From Ruminococcaceae bacterium UBA6353 (GTDB lineage Bacteria > Bacillota > Clostridia > Oscillospirales > Acutalibacteraceae), in the NCBI GenBank assembly GCA_002437905.1, contig DJRT01000024.1, positions 1 through 64,000 on the forward strand: a DNA stretch of 64,000 bases, in the 5' to 3' direction. The translations under genes and the position numbers were made by a program. The first letter of the stretch is position 1; every line of letters begins with the position of its first letter. Below the pieces are notes generated by a model. It worked only from the letters and a program-made list of their open reading frames with translations. It was not told the DNA's origin and did not search any database. Below, one piece after another: positions 16,853-25,498 of the stretch.

Positions 16853-18067
16853 ATGAAGAGGATAGCGCTGTTCGGCGGCACCTTTGACCCTATCCACAGC
16901 GGCCATGTGGCCATGGCGCGGCGGCTGGCCGACCGGCTGGCGCTGGACACCGTGCTGCTGATGCCGACCTATATGCCGCCGCATAAGCTGCGGGAAAGCA
17001 TGGCGCCGGCGGCTGACCGGGTGGCCATGTGCCGCCTGGCGGCGCAGGCGGATGCCCGGCTGGCGGTGTCCACACTGGAGATCGACCGCGGGGGCGCCAG
17101 CTTCACGGCGGATACGCTGGAGCAGCTTGCCCGCCTGTATCCGGATGCCTGCTGGTATCTGATCACCGGGGCAGATATGTTCTGCACCCTGCACACCTGG
17201 TATCATTACCCGGCGATCGCCCGTGCGGCGGTGCTGTGCACGGTGCCCCGCGGGGAGCTGGATGCCGCCCGGCTGCGGCAGTATGCGGCCGGTCTTGCGG
17301 CGGATGGCGCCCGGTGTTATGTGGATGAGCAGCCGGTGGAGCCGGTCTCCTCCACACAGATCCGCCGGCTGGCAGCGGCCGGCCGGCCGCTGCACGGCCT
17401 TGTGCCGCCGGCGGTGGAGGAGTATATTCACCAACATGGCCTGTATCGGGAGGAAACCGCGATGGAACATTGTACACAGGACGAGCAATTCAGGCAAATC
17501 ATCCGTGCCCGGCTGGGGGATTACCGCTACCGGCATTCCCTGTGCGTGGCGCAGGAGAGTGCTCGCCTGGCCGAAAAGTACGGAGCTGACCCGGCCAAGC
17601 TGTACACGGCGGGTCTGCTGCATGATATCATGAAGGATACCGACCAAAAAACCCAGTTGCAAATCCTGCAGGAGTTTGGTATACTGTTGGACAAAGTGGA
17701 GCTGGCGGTGCCGAAGCTGTGGCATGCCCGCACCGGCGCGGCCTTCATCCAGCATGTGCTGGGGGTGGAGGATCCGGTCATCCTGCAGGCGGTGCGCTAC
17801 CATACCACCGGCCGCGCGGGGATGAGCCTGCCGGAACGGGTGCTGTTTGTGGCGGATTTCACCTCTGCCGACCGGGAATATCCCGATGTGGATACCATGC
17901 GCCGGCTGGCGGATGAATCGCTGGAGGCGGCGATGGAATACGGCATTGCCTACACCATACGGGATCTACTGGCACAGTCGCTGCCGGTGCACCCGGATAC
18001 CCTGGCAGCCTATAACGATATTATCCTGTCGAAAACCGAGGGAGGTCATTTGCATGAGCAGCAATAA
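16853..18067 (+). CDS. nadD: NadD-YqeK fusion: nicotinate-nucleotide adenylyltransferase plus HD-domain hydrolase
   Basis: Residues 1-205 are NadD, which joins ATP and nicotinate mononucleotide in NAD synthesis (RIALFGGTFDPIHSGH nucleotidyltransferase motif, PVSSTQIRRL near its end). Residues 215-400 are YqeK, an HD hydrolase that cleaves Ap4A in related species (HSLCVAQESARLAEKYG, then GLLHDIMKD). No stop, frameshift or new ribosome site separates them. The frame opens at 16811 overlapping yhbY, but the usual NadD N-terminus begins at ATG 16853 with AAAGGAG 13 bp upstream (404 aa). In most Firmicutes these are separate adjacent genes. Its end overlaps the next start by 14 bp. Confidence 0.92.
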   Translation: MKRIALFGGTFDPIHSGHVAMARRLADRLALDTVLLMPTYMPPHKLRESMAPAADRVAMCRLAAQADARLAVSTLEIDRGGASFTADTLEQLARLYPDACWYLITGADMFCTLHTWYHYPAIARAAVLCTVPRGELDAARLRQYAAGLAADGARCYVDEQPVEPVSSTQIRRLAAAGRPLHGLVPPAVEEYIHQHGLYREETAMEHCTQDEQFRQIIRARLGDYRYRHSLCVAQESARLAEKYGADPAKLYTAGLLHDIMKDTDQKTQLQILQEFGILLDKVELAVPKLWHARTGAAFIQHVLGVEDPVILQAVRYHTTGRAGMSLPERVLFVADFTSADREYPDVDTMRRLADESLEAAMEYGIAYTIRDLLAQSLPVHPDTLAAYNDIILSKTEGGHLHEQQ

Positions 18068-19400
18068 CAGCCAAAAGCAGGTCAGCCTGGCCGGTGCCGC
18101 CATGGGCGGCGCGCATGGCGGCAAGGGCGGCCGCAGCCGTGCGCGCCGTCCCGGCGGGAAGAAGCGCCGCTGGCTGCTGTGGGGCGGCATTGCCGTGCTG
18201 GCAGTGGTGGCCATTGTGGGGGTGCAGCTTTACCGGAACCGGGATAAGGGGCCGACCCTCGCGGCGCGCGATTTTATAGAGTATACCTACACGCCGGATG
18301 ACCGGTGCGGCGATGTTTCGTATTACGCCCTGGGCATCAGCGGCGAGAATGCCGAGGATGCGCTGGATATGACGGCGCTGCTGTGCGTGAACCGGAAAGA
18401 GCACAGCACCGCGCTTTTGCAGCTGCCAACGGCCACCTATATCGGCGACGGGGAGACCTTTGCCGCGCAGACGGTAGGGGCAGTATGGGGAAATCCCAAG
18501 GCGCTGACCTGGTGCGCCACCTGCCGCGGCCGTGTGGCGGCGGATGCCGTGGAGGACGGCAAGCACACCGTCTGCGGTACGGCGGTGGAGACCCGGACGG
18601 GGTCTGCCGCGACCAATTATGCGCAGTTTTTCAATACCCAGCTGGGACTGCCGGTGGATAACTATCTGGTCATCCCGCGCGAGGGGTTGGCTAAGCTGAT
18701 CGACGCCGTAGGCGGCGTGACCCTGAATGTGGCCGGCAAATTCCGCTGCGGCGAAACCGACTATGAGGCTGGGGTACAGGCGCTGCCCGGCGAGGCGGCG
18801 GTGTACTACATCACCCAGTACAATTACAACGGCACCCCCGCCTCGGATATCGAGCGGATGGCGCGCCAGCGCGAGCTGCTGGCGGCGCTGGTTTCCCGGC
18901 TGTCGCAGTATAAGCAGGCGGAACTGTTCAATACCGATCCGCGCAAGGCGGATGTGCTGTCCGATGTGATGGCCGGTGCCGCGCCCATCCGGATGGATAC
19001 CAGCGATTTCGGCAAGGCCCGGCTGATGGGTAAGGGGCACGATGCGGCGGCCAGCGACACCAAATATAACGCTGCGCTGGCAGAATTTGTGCACACGGTG
19101 TGCGCCATCCCGCTGGAGAATATGCAGTGCGCGGTGCTGCCCGGCGAGACAGCGAAAAAGGGCGCGGCCACAGTGTGGTCGGCGCACCGGGAGCAGACAC
19201 TTTCCCTGCTCCGGGAGCAGATGGACCCGGCCGGTCTGCTGCAGGAGGACGCTTTCGGGATCAGTGAGCTTTCCTCCAAGGGCAAATTTGACAGCAGTGT
19301 CATCACGCTTGCCTCGGTGCTGACCCCGCAGCCGGAAAAGGCGGAGCTGCAGACGGCGGCAACCACCACAACCACAGCGGCACAGACGGAGGCATCATGA
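18054..19400 (+). CDS. Divergent LytR-CpsA-Psr (LCP) family membrane protein
   Basis: LCP enzymes transfer wall polymers from lipid carriers to peptidoglycan. This 448-aa protein has a basic cytoplasmic N-terminus, one membrane helix (about 40-58) and an extracellular LCP-like domain. The segments NYLVIPREGLAKLIDAVGGV and SDIERMARQRELLAAL match the family. The PRD motif expected before the first polymer-contact region is PTA (LQLPTATYI), and the later YxRxR is YITQYN, so two conserved arginine sites are missing. ATG 18054 is preceded by GGGAGGT. It sits in the conserved nadD-yqeK-lcp-rsfS position. Probably a non-catalytic or altered LCP member. Confidence 0.75.
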   Translation: MSSNNSQKQVSLAGAAMGGAHGGKGGRSRARRPGGKKRRWLLWGGIAVLAVVAIVGVQLYRNRDKGPTLAARDFIEYTYTPDDRCGDVSYYALGISGENAEDALDMTALLCVNRKEHSTALLQLPTATYIGDGETFAAQTVGAVWGNPKALTWCATCRGRVAADAVEDGKHTVCGTAVETRTGSAATNYAQFFNTQLGLPVDNYLVIPREGLAKLIDAVGGVTLNVAGKFRCGETDYEAGVQALPGEAAVYYITQYNYNGTPASDIERMARQRELLAALVSRLSQYKQAELFNTDPRKADVLSDVMAGAAPIRMDTSDFGKARLMGKGHDAAASDTKYNAALAEFVHTVCAIPLENMQCAVLPGETAKKGAATVWSAHREQTLSLLREQMDPAGLLQEDAFGISELSSKGKFDSSVITLASVLTPQPEKAELQTAATTTTTAAQTEAS

Positions 19401-19759
19401 ACGAAAAGCTTTTGGCAGCAGCGGTGTATTCGCTGGATAAGCATAAGGCGGAGGAGCTGACGGCGCTGTCCGTGAGCGGCCTGACCGCCGTGGCGGATGT
19501 ATTTTTGTTGGCCTCCGGCGGCAGTGCCACCCAGGTGCGCAGCCTGGCAGACTACCTTGAGGAGGAGCTGGCAGCGCAGGGACTGCGCCCGGAGCGCAGC
19601 GAAGGCTACCGCACCGGCGATTGGATCACGCTGGATTACGGCGATCTGCTGGTGCATATTTTCCGCCGGGAGATCCGGGCGTTCTACGACCTGGAGCACC
19701 TGTGGGCGGATGCTGGGCGGATGGATATCCGCCCCTATATGGTACAGGAACACGAATAA
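19397..19759 (+). CDS. rsfS: Ribosomal silencing factor RsfS
   Basis: Binds L14 (uL14) on the 50S subunit and blocks subunit joining in starvation. 120 aa with family features DVFLLASG, ERSEGYRTGDWITLDYGDLLVHIF and REIRAFYDLEHLW. Its start overlaps the LCP gene stop as ATGA and leuS follows 9 bp later, a very common arrangement. Confidence 0.95.
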   Translation: MNEKLLAAAVYSLDKHKAEELTALSVSGLTAVADVFLLASGGSATQVRSLADYLEEELAAQGLRPERSEGYRTGDWITLDYGDLLVHIFRREIRAFYDLEHLWADAGRMDIRPYMVQEHE

Positions 19760-19768
19760 GAGGAGATA

Positions 19769-22195
19769 ATGGCTATGACGCGCTACAATCACGCAGAGAT
19801 CGAGGCAAAATGGCAGAAAATCTGGAACGACGAGCACACCTTTGCGGCGTCGGATGATTACACAAAGCCGAAGTTTTACGCACTGGTGGAGTTTCCCTAC
19901 CCGTCCGGGCAGGGGCTGCATGTGGGGCATCCGCGTTCCTACACGGCGCTGGATATCGTGGCGCGCAAGCGGCGGCTGCAGGGCTATAATGTGCTGTATC
20001 CGATGGGCTGGGACGCTTTCGGCCTGCCCACCGAGAATTTCGCCATGAAGAACCACATCCACCCGGAGATTGTGACCAAGAACAATGTGGCGCGCTTTAA
20101 GGCACAGCTGCAGAGCCTCGGCCTCTCCTTCGATTGGGACCGCGAGATCAATACCACCGATCCGGCCTACTATAAGTGGACGCAGTGGATCTTTATCCAG
20201 ATGTTCAAAAAGGGCCTGGCCTACAAGAAGGAAATGAATGTCAACTTCTGCACTGGCTGCAAGGTGGTGCTGGCCAATGAGGAGGTTGTGAACGGCGTGT
20301 GTGAGCGCTGCGGCAGCCCGGTTGTGCACCGCAACAAGAGCCAGTGGATGCTGAAGATCACCGCCTATGCTGACCGGCTGGTGGATGACCTGGATGGCTT
20401 GGATTACGCCGATCGCATTGCCACGCAGCAGAAGAACTGGATTGGCCGCAGCTATGGCACAGAGGTGAACTTTGATACCACGGCCGGGCAGGTGCTGACG
20501 GTGTATACCACCCGTGCCGATACCCTGTTCGGCGCCACCTATATGGTGGTCAGCCCGGAGCACGCCTGCGTGGATGCCTGGATCGCCGAGGGGCGGCTGC
20601 ACAATGCCGCCGAGGTGAAGGCCTACCGCGAGGAAGCAGCGCGCAAGTCCGACTTTGAGCGTACGGAACTGAACAAGGAAAAGACCGGCGTGCGGCTGGA
20701 CGGCGTTATGGGGATCAACCCTGTTACCGGCAAGGAGATCCCGATCTTCATTTCCGACTATGTGCTGGCCTCCTATGGCACCGGCGCCATCATGGCGGTG
20801 CCGGCACACGATACCCGCGACTGGGCATTCGCCAAAAAGTTTGGCCTGCCGATCGTGGAGGTGGTTGCCGGCGGCGATGTAGAAAAGGAGGCCTACACGG
20901 ACTGCGCCAGCGGCGTGATGGTCAATTCCGGCTTCCTGACCGGCAAGACTGTGGCCGAGGCGATCCCCGCCATGCAGGCGTGGCTGGAGGAAAACGGCAA
21001 GGGACACAAGAAGGTGAATTTCAAGCTGCGCGACTGGGTCTTTTCCCGTCAGCGCTATTGGGGCGAACCGATCCCGATGGTCAATTGCGAAAAGTGCGGC
21101 TGGGTGCCGCTGCCGGAGGACAGCCTGCCGCTGACCCTGCCGGAGCTGAAGGATTTTGAACCGACCACCGATGGCGAAAGCCCGCTTTCCCGCCTGACGG
21201 ACTGGGTGAATACCACCTGCCCGTGCTGCGGCGGCCCCGCCAAACGCGAAACGGATACGATGCCGCAGTGGGCCGGTTCCTCCTGGTATTATCTGCGGTA
21301 TATGGATCCGCACAATGATCAGGCGCTTGTCAGCCCGGAGGCGGTGCGCTACTGGGGCCCGGTGGATTGGTACAATGGCGGCATGGAGCACACCACGCTG
21401 CACCTGCTGTACAGCCGCTTCTGGTATAAGTTCCTGTACGATATCGGCGCGGTGCCCACCAGTGAGCCGTACCGCAAGCGCACCAGCCATGGCATGATCC
21501 TGGGCGAGAATGGCGAGAAAATGTCCAAATCCCGCGGGAATGTGGTCAATCCGGACGAAATCGTGGCGGAATATGGCGCCGATACCATGCGGCTGTACGA
21601 AATGTTCATCGGCGATTTTGAAAAGGCTGCCCCGTGGTCAAGCAACAGCATCCGTGGCTGCCGCCGCTTCTTGGAGCGGGTGTGGGTGATGCAGGATAAG
21701 CTGCTGCCCGGCGAGGGCATCCGCCCGGCGCTGGAGGTATCCGTGAACAAGACCATCCGCAAGGTGGGCGAGGATATTGAAACGCTGAAGTACAACACCG
21801 CCATTGCTGCCATGATGGCGCTGATGAACGACTTTGACCAAAACGGCGGCGTCACCCGCGAGGAATACCGCGTGCTGCTGCTGCTGCTCAACCCCTTTGC
21901 CCCGCATATGACGGAGGAGATCTGGGAGCAGCTGCAGTATGGCGGCCAGCTGGCGCATGCGGCCTGGCCGGCCTATGATGAGGCCAAGTGCACCGAGGCC
22001 ACCGTGGAGATCGCCGTGCAGGTGAATGGCAAGCTGCGCAGCCGCATAGCTGTGGCGGCGGATATCAGCGCAGCAGACGCGCTGGCAGCGGCCAAGGCGG
22101 ACGCAAAGATCGCCCCGCTGCTGGAGGGGATGCAGCTGGTGAAAGAGCTGTATGTGCCGGGCAAGCTGGTGAATTTGGTGGTAAAACCGGCGTGA
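19769..22195 (+). CDS. leuS: Leucyl-tRNA synthetase
   Basis: Class I synthetase charging tRNA-Leu. The HIGH motif is HVGH in PYPSGQGLHVGHPRSYT, the KMSKS motif is in GEKMSKSRGNVV, and the CP1 editing insert lies between with a cysteine zinc cluster (CTGCKVVLANEEVVNGVCERCG). 808 aa, normal for Firmicutes. GAGGAG is 5 bp upstream. Probably the last gene of the long run that starts after the rplT terminator. Confidence 0.97.
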   Translation: MAMTRYNHAEIEAKWQKIWNDEHTFAASDDYTKPKFYALVEFPYPSGQGLHVGHPRSYTALDIVARKRRLQGYNVLYPMGWDAFGLPTENFAMKNHIHPEIVTKNNVARFKAQLQSLGLSFDWDREINTTDPAYYKWTQWIFIQMFKKGLAYKKEMNVNFCTGCKVVLANEEVVNGVCERCGSPVVHRNKSQWMLKITAYADRLVDDLDGLDYADRIATQQKNWIGRSYGTEVNFDTTAGQVLTVYTTRADTLFGATYMVVSPEHACVDAWIAEGRLHNAAEVKAYREEAARKSDFERTELNKEKTGVRLDGVMGINPVTGKEIPIFISDYVLASYGTGAIMAVPAHDTRDWAFAKKFGLPIVEVVAGGDVEKEAYTDCASGVMVNSGFLTGKTVAEAIPAMQAWLEENGKGHKKVNFKLRDWVFSRQRYWGEPIPMVNCEKCGWVPLPEDSLPLTLPELKDFEPTTDGESPLSRLTDWVNTTCPCCGGPAKRETDTMPQWAGSSWYYLRYMDPHNDQALVSPEAVRYWGPVDWYNGGMEHTTLHLLYSRFWYKFLYDIGAVPTSEPYRKRTSHGMILGENGEKMSKSRGNVVNPDEIVAEYGADTMRLYEMFIGDFEKAAPWSSNSIRGCRRFLERVWVMQDKLLPGEGIRPALEVSVNKTIRKVGEDIETLKYNTAIAAMMALMNDFDQNGGVTREEYRVLLLLLNPFAPHMTEEIWEQLQYGGQLAHAAWPAYDEAKCTEATVEIAVQVNGKLRSRIAVAADISAADALAAAKADAKIAPLLEGMQLVKELYVPGKLVNLVVKPA

Positions 22196-22243
22196 AGCCG
22201 GGTGTGAAAACCAGGCATAAAGCCGGGCGTGAACCCGGTGGCC

Positions 22244-22280
22244 CGCTTTTTCACAAAAAGTTTTTGTGAAAAAGCGAAAA
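22244..22280 (+). terminator. Terminator after leuS
   Basis: Perfect 16-bp arms beginning CGCTTTTTCACAAAAA flank one central base (22244-22276). The A/T-rich arms allow termination in either direction. Confidence 0.75.
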
Positions 22281-22285
22281 ACCCC

Positions 22286-22314
22286 TTGACTGCCGGTGCG
22301 GATTTCGTTATAAT
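22286..22314 (+). promoter_or_regulatory. Promoter of rpsU
   Basis: TTGACT (22286-22291), 17 bp, TATAAT (22309-22314). Confidence 0.88.
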
Positions 22315-22368
22315 ATTATCTGCATTGTTGCAAATTACCCCTGCCGTATGGCGGAGGGAGGGAATAGT

Positions 22369-22545
22369 ATGTCAGAAGTCCGCGTGAAAGAAAACGAATC
22401 TCTGGACAGTGCCCTGCGTCGCTGGAAAAAGTCCTGCGCCCGCTCCGGTGTGCTGGCCGAGGTCCGCAAGAGAGAGCACTACGAAAAGCCTTCCGTAAAG
22501 CGCAAAAAGAAATCGGAAGCCGCGCGCAAGAGAAAATACAAATAA
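22369..22545 (+). CDS. rpsU: 30S ribosomal protein S21
   Basis: 58-aa basic bS21 protein (SEVRVKENESLDSALRRWKK at the start, then the ERKREHYEKPS-like core and a lysine/arginine tail). It contacts the anti-Shine-Dalgarno region of 16S rRNA. The ATG at 22369 follows GGAGGGAGGGA; an upstream ATG at 22348 adds only unrelated residues. Separate promoter and terminator make it a single-gene unit. Confidence 0.97.
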   Translation: MSEVRVKENESLDSALRRWKKSCARSGVLAEVRKREHYEKPSVKRKKKSEAARKRKYK

Positions 22546-22555
22546 GCAAGCGTAG

Positions 22556-22592
22556 ACAAGGCGGGCGGCGTGTGTCGTCCGCCTTGTTCTTA
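22556..22592 (+). terminator. Terminator after rpsU
   Basis: CAAGGCGG pairs with CCGCCTTG around a GC-rich loop, followed by a short broken T tract (TTCTT). Confidence 0.65.
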
Positions 22593-22609
22593 TCAGAAAG
22601 GGGTGCCTG

Positions 22610-23131
22610 ATGGCTCTGTTTTATCCCACGCTCTACCGCCGCCGCATCACCGACCTGACGCCGGCGGATCTGCGCGCGCTGGGGGTTTCCGGCCTGCTGC
22701 TGGATGTGGATAATACCCTGACCACCCACGATTGCCCGGAGCTGGAGCCGGCGGTAACGGCATGGCTTGCCGCCATGCAGGCGGCCGGTTTCCACATGAC
22801 GGTGGTATCCAATAACTCCCCGCAGCGGGTGGCGCCCTTTGCCGGGCGTATTGGTTTGCCGTTTCAGGCTAAGGCGGCCAAGCCGCTGCCCGGCGGTTAC
22901 CGTGCCGCCGCCAGGGCGCTCGGTCTGTCACCGCAGCAGTGTGCTGTGATCGGCGACCAGATATTCACGGATATTTTGGGCGCCAATCTGGCCGGCATGC
23001 CCTCGGTGCTGCTGGAGCCGATCCAGCCGGAAACACAGCAGAAATTTATTGTATTCAAGCGTCGGCTGGAGCGGCTGCTGCTGCGCTGCCCCCGACAGAG
23101 AAAACGCAAGGAGGCGCAACTGCATGGATGA
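22610..23131 (+). CDS. YqeG-family HAD phosphatase (class IIIA)
   Basis: 173-aa HAD hydrolase with motif I LLLDVDNTLTTHD (DxDxT), motif II VVSNNSP and motif IV GDQIFTDILGAN. YqeG proteins resemble phosphatidylglycerophosphate phosphatases; the substrate in Firmicutes is not settled. AGAAAGGGG lies upstream. The end overlaps the next start by 8 bp. Confidence 0.88.
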   Translation: MALFYPTLYRRRITDLTPADLRALGVSGLLLDVDNTLTTHDCPELEPAVTAWLAAMQAAGFHMTVVSNNSPQRVAPFAGRIGLPFQAKAAKPLPGGYRAAARALGLSPQQCAVIGDQIFTDILGANLAGMPSVLLEPIQPETQQKFIVFKRRLERLLLRCPRQRKRKEAQLHG

Positions 23132-23999
23132 GGCGCGTTTTGGCCCCGCCGGCAACTGTGAGGCTTTTCACGCGGCCGGCTACAAGAGCACAGCACAGAT
23201 CTTCGGCTTTCTGGCCGGCTATGGTCTGAATGCCTATGAATACCAGTGCGGCCGCGGTGTGCGGCTGGGGGAGACGGCTGCGGCCGAGATCTGCCAGCAG
23301 GCGGCGCAGTACGGCGTGCGGGTGTCGCTGCATGCTCCCTACTTCATTTCGCTGGCGTCGGAGGATCCGCAGAAGCGGGAAAATAGCGTACGCTACATTT
23401 TGGACAGCGCCCGCGCGGTGGTCATGCTTGGCGGCGATCGCATTGTGGTGCACCCCGGTGGGCTGGGCGGCCGCAGCCGGGAGGAGGCAACGGCGCTGGC
23501 CACCCAGACCCTGCTGCAGGCGCAGCAGGCGCTGGATGATGCCGGGCTGGGCAGTGTGCACATCTGCCCGGAGGTGATGGGGAAGATCAACCAGCTTGGC
23601 GATTTGGAGGAGGTGCTGACCTTCTGCCTGGCGGAGAAGCGGTTTCTCCCCTGTGTGGATTTTGGCCATCTGAACAGCCGCACCGGCGGCTCATTGGATA
23701 GCCGTGCTGCTTTCGGTCGGGTGCTTGACCGCATTGGCGAGGTGCTGGGACAGGAGCGGCTACAGAGCTTCCATGTGCACTTTTCAAAGATTGAGTACAC
23801 TGCCGGCGGGGAAAAACGGCACCTGACCTTCGCCGATACAGCATTCGGTCCGGAGCCGGCGCTGCTGATGGCGGAGCTGGCCCAGCGCGGGCTGACCCCA
23901 ACGGTCATCTGCGAATCCGCCGGCACCCAAACGGCGGATGCCGCCGCCATGCAGCGCGCCTACCGCGCCGCGCTGGCCGCGCAGCAGCCACAGCAATAA
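23124..23999 (+). CDS. nfo: Deoxyribonuclease IV (AP endonuclease, Nfo-like)
   Basis: TIM-barrel enzyme that nicks DNA 5' to abasic sites. The zinc-binding pattern of the family can be followed: SLHAPYF, VVHPGG, CPEVMGK, CVDFGHLNSRTGG, SFHVHFSK and ICESAG. 291 aa, normal. The frame opens far upstream at 23049, but ATG 23124 with AAGGAGG 9 bp before it is clear. It is translationally coupled to the yqeG-type gene and closed by a shared convergent terminator. Confidence 0.88.
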   Translation: MDEARFGPAGNCEAFHAAGYKSTAQIFGFLAGYGLNAYEYQCGRGVRLGETAAAEICQQAAQYGVRVSLHAPYFISLASEDPQKRENSVRYILDSARAVVMLGGDRIVVHPGGLGGRSREEATALATQTLLQAQQALDDAGLGSVHICPEVMGKINQLGDLEEVLTFCLAEKRFLPCVDFGHLNSRTGGSLDSRAAFGRVLDRIGEVLGQERLQSFHVHFSKIEYTAGGEKRHLTFADTAFGPEPALLMAELAQRGLTPTVICESAGTQTADAAAMQRAYRAALAAQQPQQ

Positions 24000-24011
24000 A
24001 GAGATAAAGCA

Positions 24012-24050
24012 AAAAGGACAGCGTTGCACTTACCGCAACGCTGTCCTTTT
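24012..24050. terminator. Bidirectional terminator between nfo and the XRE gene
   Basis: AAAAGGACAGCGTTGC pairs with GCAACGCTGTCCTTTT around a 7-nt loop; A and T runs flank both sides of convergent genes. Confidence 0.9.
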
Positions 24051-24071
24051 GTCGTTTTATCCAGGCCTTGT

Positions 24072-24353
24072 TCAGCCCCGCAATCTGTCGATCAGATACT
24101 GGACGCACTGCTTGTCCTTTTCGGACAGTCCCGAAACATCCACGGTTTCACTTTTATCTATCCCCAGCAGGATATCTGTGCTGATATGGAGCGCTTTTGA
24201 GAGTTTGACCAGCACCTCTAATGACGGCGTTCTGTCTCCAACCTCATAAAAGCTGATGACGCTGTTTTTGACACCGATAAGGCTTGCCAGCTCTTTTTGC
24301 GTCAGCTTTCGCTCCTTGCGGAGCCGACGCAGCCTGTCACCGAATTCTACCAT
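24072..24353 (-). CDS. XRE-family transcriptional regulator
   Basis: 93-aa single-domain repressor. The helix-turn-helix is LTQKELASLIGVKNSVISFY-like (about 18-40), followed by the four-helix remainder and a short tail. The GTG at 24362 overlaps the ribosome site, so ATG 24353 with GAGGTG 6 bp upstream is preferred. It is divergent from a lipoprotein gene across an AT-rich 158-bp spacer, so control of that gene or of itself is plausible. Lower GC than the flanking genes. Confidence 0.85.
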   Translation of the reverse strand: MVEFGDRLRRLRKERKLTQKELASLIGVKNSVISFYEVGDRTPSLEVLVKLSKALHISTDILLGIDKSETVDVSGLSEKDKQCVQYLIDRLRG

Positions 24354-24438
24354 ACCGTACACCTCAATTCTACTATTATTCTAAATGTTTTGGTTATACA
24401 TATGGTGGAATATCTAATCTATAAATTACACTTAATAG

Positions 24439-24467
24439 TTGACTTTTAGAAAATCCGGTGGTATACT
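24439..24467 (+). promoter_or_regulatory. Promoter of the second lipoprotein gene
   Basis: TTGACT (24439-24444), 17 bp, TATACT (24462-24467), in the divergent spacer next to the XRE gene. Confidence 0.8.
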
Positions 24468-24511
24468 GTTGCCAGAAAATGCCCATCGTTTTTTGAAAGG
24501 AACAAAAAATC

Positions 24512-25285
24512 ATGAAAAAAGCCTTAGCCGTATGCCTGATCCTTGCCTTTGCCGTATCCCTTGCCGCCTGTAAGAAAGGCAGCACCAGCAGCGACAGCTC
24601 CGATACCAGCGGCGTTTTGCTGCCGGCCGAGCAGAGCGAAGCGGACACCTCCGCGGAGCAAACGAGCGATGCTGCTCCCGAAAGCGGAGCGGAGAGCCAA
24701 GCCGCGCCGGTCTCCTCCGGCACAGCGCCCGATAAGAAGCCCACGCCGCCCAAAACAACCGCGCCGCAGGGCATCAGCAGCCAGCCGGAGCAGAATACCC
24801 CGCCGCAGGATCCAGGCAGCAGCACACAGCCCACGCAGCCGGAAAAAAGCACGAAAGGTAATCCTAAAACGGATTTCAAATTCGGGAAATATGTTGCCCG
24901 GTTTTTTGACAATAACAATCAGTCCTACCACATTGTTTCCCTGGAGTTTTATCAGGAGTATGAGGGCGTTGAATACATCCGGGATAACTATTACACGAAA
25001 GAGTACCTCAAAAAGCTGTATCAACAAAGAGGGGAAACATTTGACGAGCAGGGCTTTTATCACGAAAGCGAAAAAACATTAAACGGCATTACCTACTATG
25101 CCATCGGTGATTTTGAGCTTTTGGCCGAAGCATATGAAATGACCGATACGGTAATCAAGGTCAGCAGCGGCAGCCCGGACAAGTGGGATGAAGTGTCGCT
25201 TAACCCCGACGGTACGCTGGTTCTCGAAAGAAACAGCGATACCGTAAATGCCCCCATCGGTACGGTCTTTACCCGGGCTGAATAA
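24512..25285 (+). CDS. Predicted lipoprotein, function unknown
   Basis: 257 aa. Signal sequence MKKALAVCLILAFAVSLAAC with the lipobox SLAAC and Cys20 as the lipidation site. Residues 21-118 are a low-complexity Ser/Pro/Thr/Gln linker. Residues 120-257 form an alpha/beta domain with many aromatic and acidic residues (YHIVSLEFYQEYEGVEYI), not recognised. GAAAGGAAC precedes the ATG. Placement opposite an XRE repressor and its lower GC suggest an accessory surface gene with dedicated control. Confidence 0.75.
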   Translation: MKKALAVCLILAFAVSLAACKKGSTSSDSSDTSGVLLPAEQSEADTSAEQTSDAAPESGAESQAAPVSSGTAPDKKPTPPKTTAPQGISSQPEQNTPPQDPGSSTQPTQPEKSTKGNPKTDFKFGKYVARFFDNNNQSYHIVSLEFYQEYEGVEYIRDNYYTKEYLKKLYQQRGETFDEQGFYHESEKTLNGITYYAIGDFELLAEAYEMTDTVIKVSSGSPDKWDEVSLNPDGTLVLERNSDTVNAPIGTVFTRAE

Positions 25286-25298
25286 CCCAAAACAGGCG

Positions 25299-25328
25299 AT
25301 CCTCCCGCGGCTTGCGGGAGGATTTTTT
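25299..25328 (+). terminator. Terminator of the lipoprotein gene
   Basis: ATCCTCCCGC pairs with GCGGGAGGAT around GGCTT, followed by TTTTTT. Confidence 0.92.
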
Positions 25329-25437
25329 GTGCCTGTTTCTGTAGGAAAAGAGACATAACCGCCGTGTTCTGCCTCTTTGCGGCGTTACTGCACAAGGTAG
25401 AAAAGCGCAATTTGCGTAAAAAATTCCGGAAAAAGGC

Positions 25438-25466
25438 TTGCAATCTGCTGCCGGATAGGGTAGAAT
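25438..25466 (+). promoter_or_regulatory. Promoter of efp
   Basis: TTGCAA (25438-25443), 17 bp, TAGAAT (25461-25466), 33 bp before the start codon. Confidence 0.75.
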
Positions 25467-25498
25467 AACACATAGTAAGAAAATGGAGGAATTTATAT

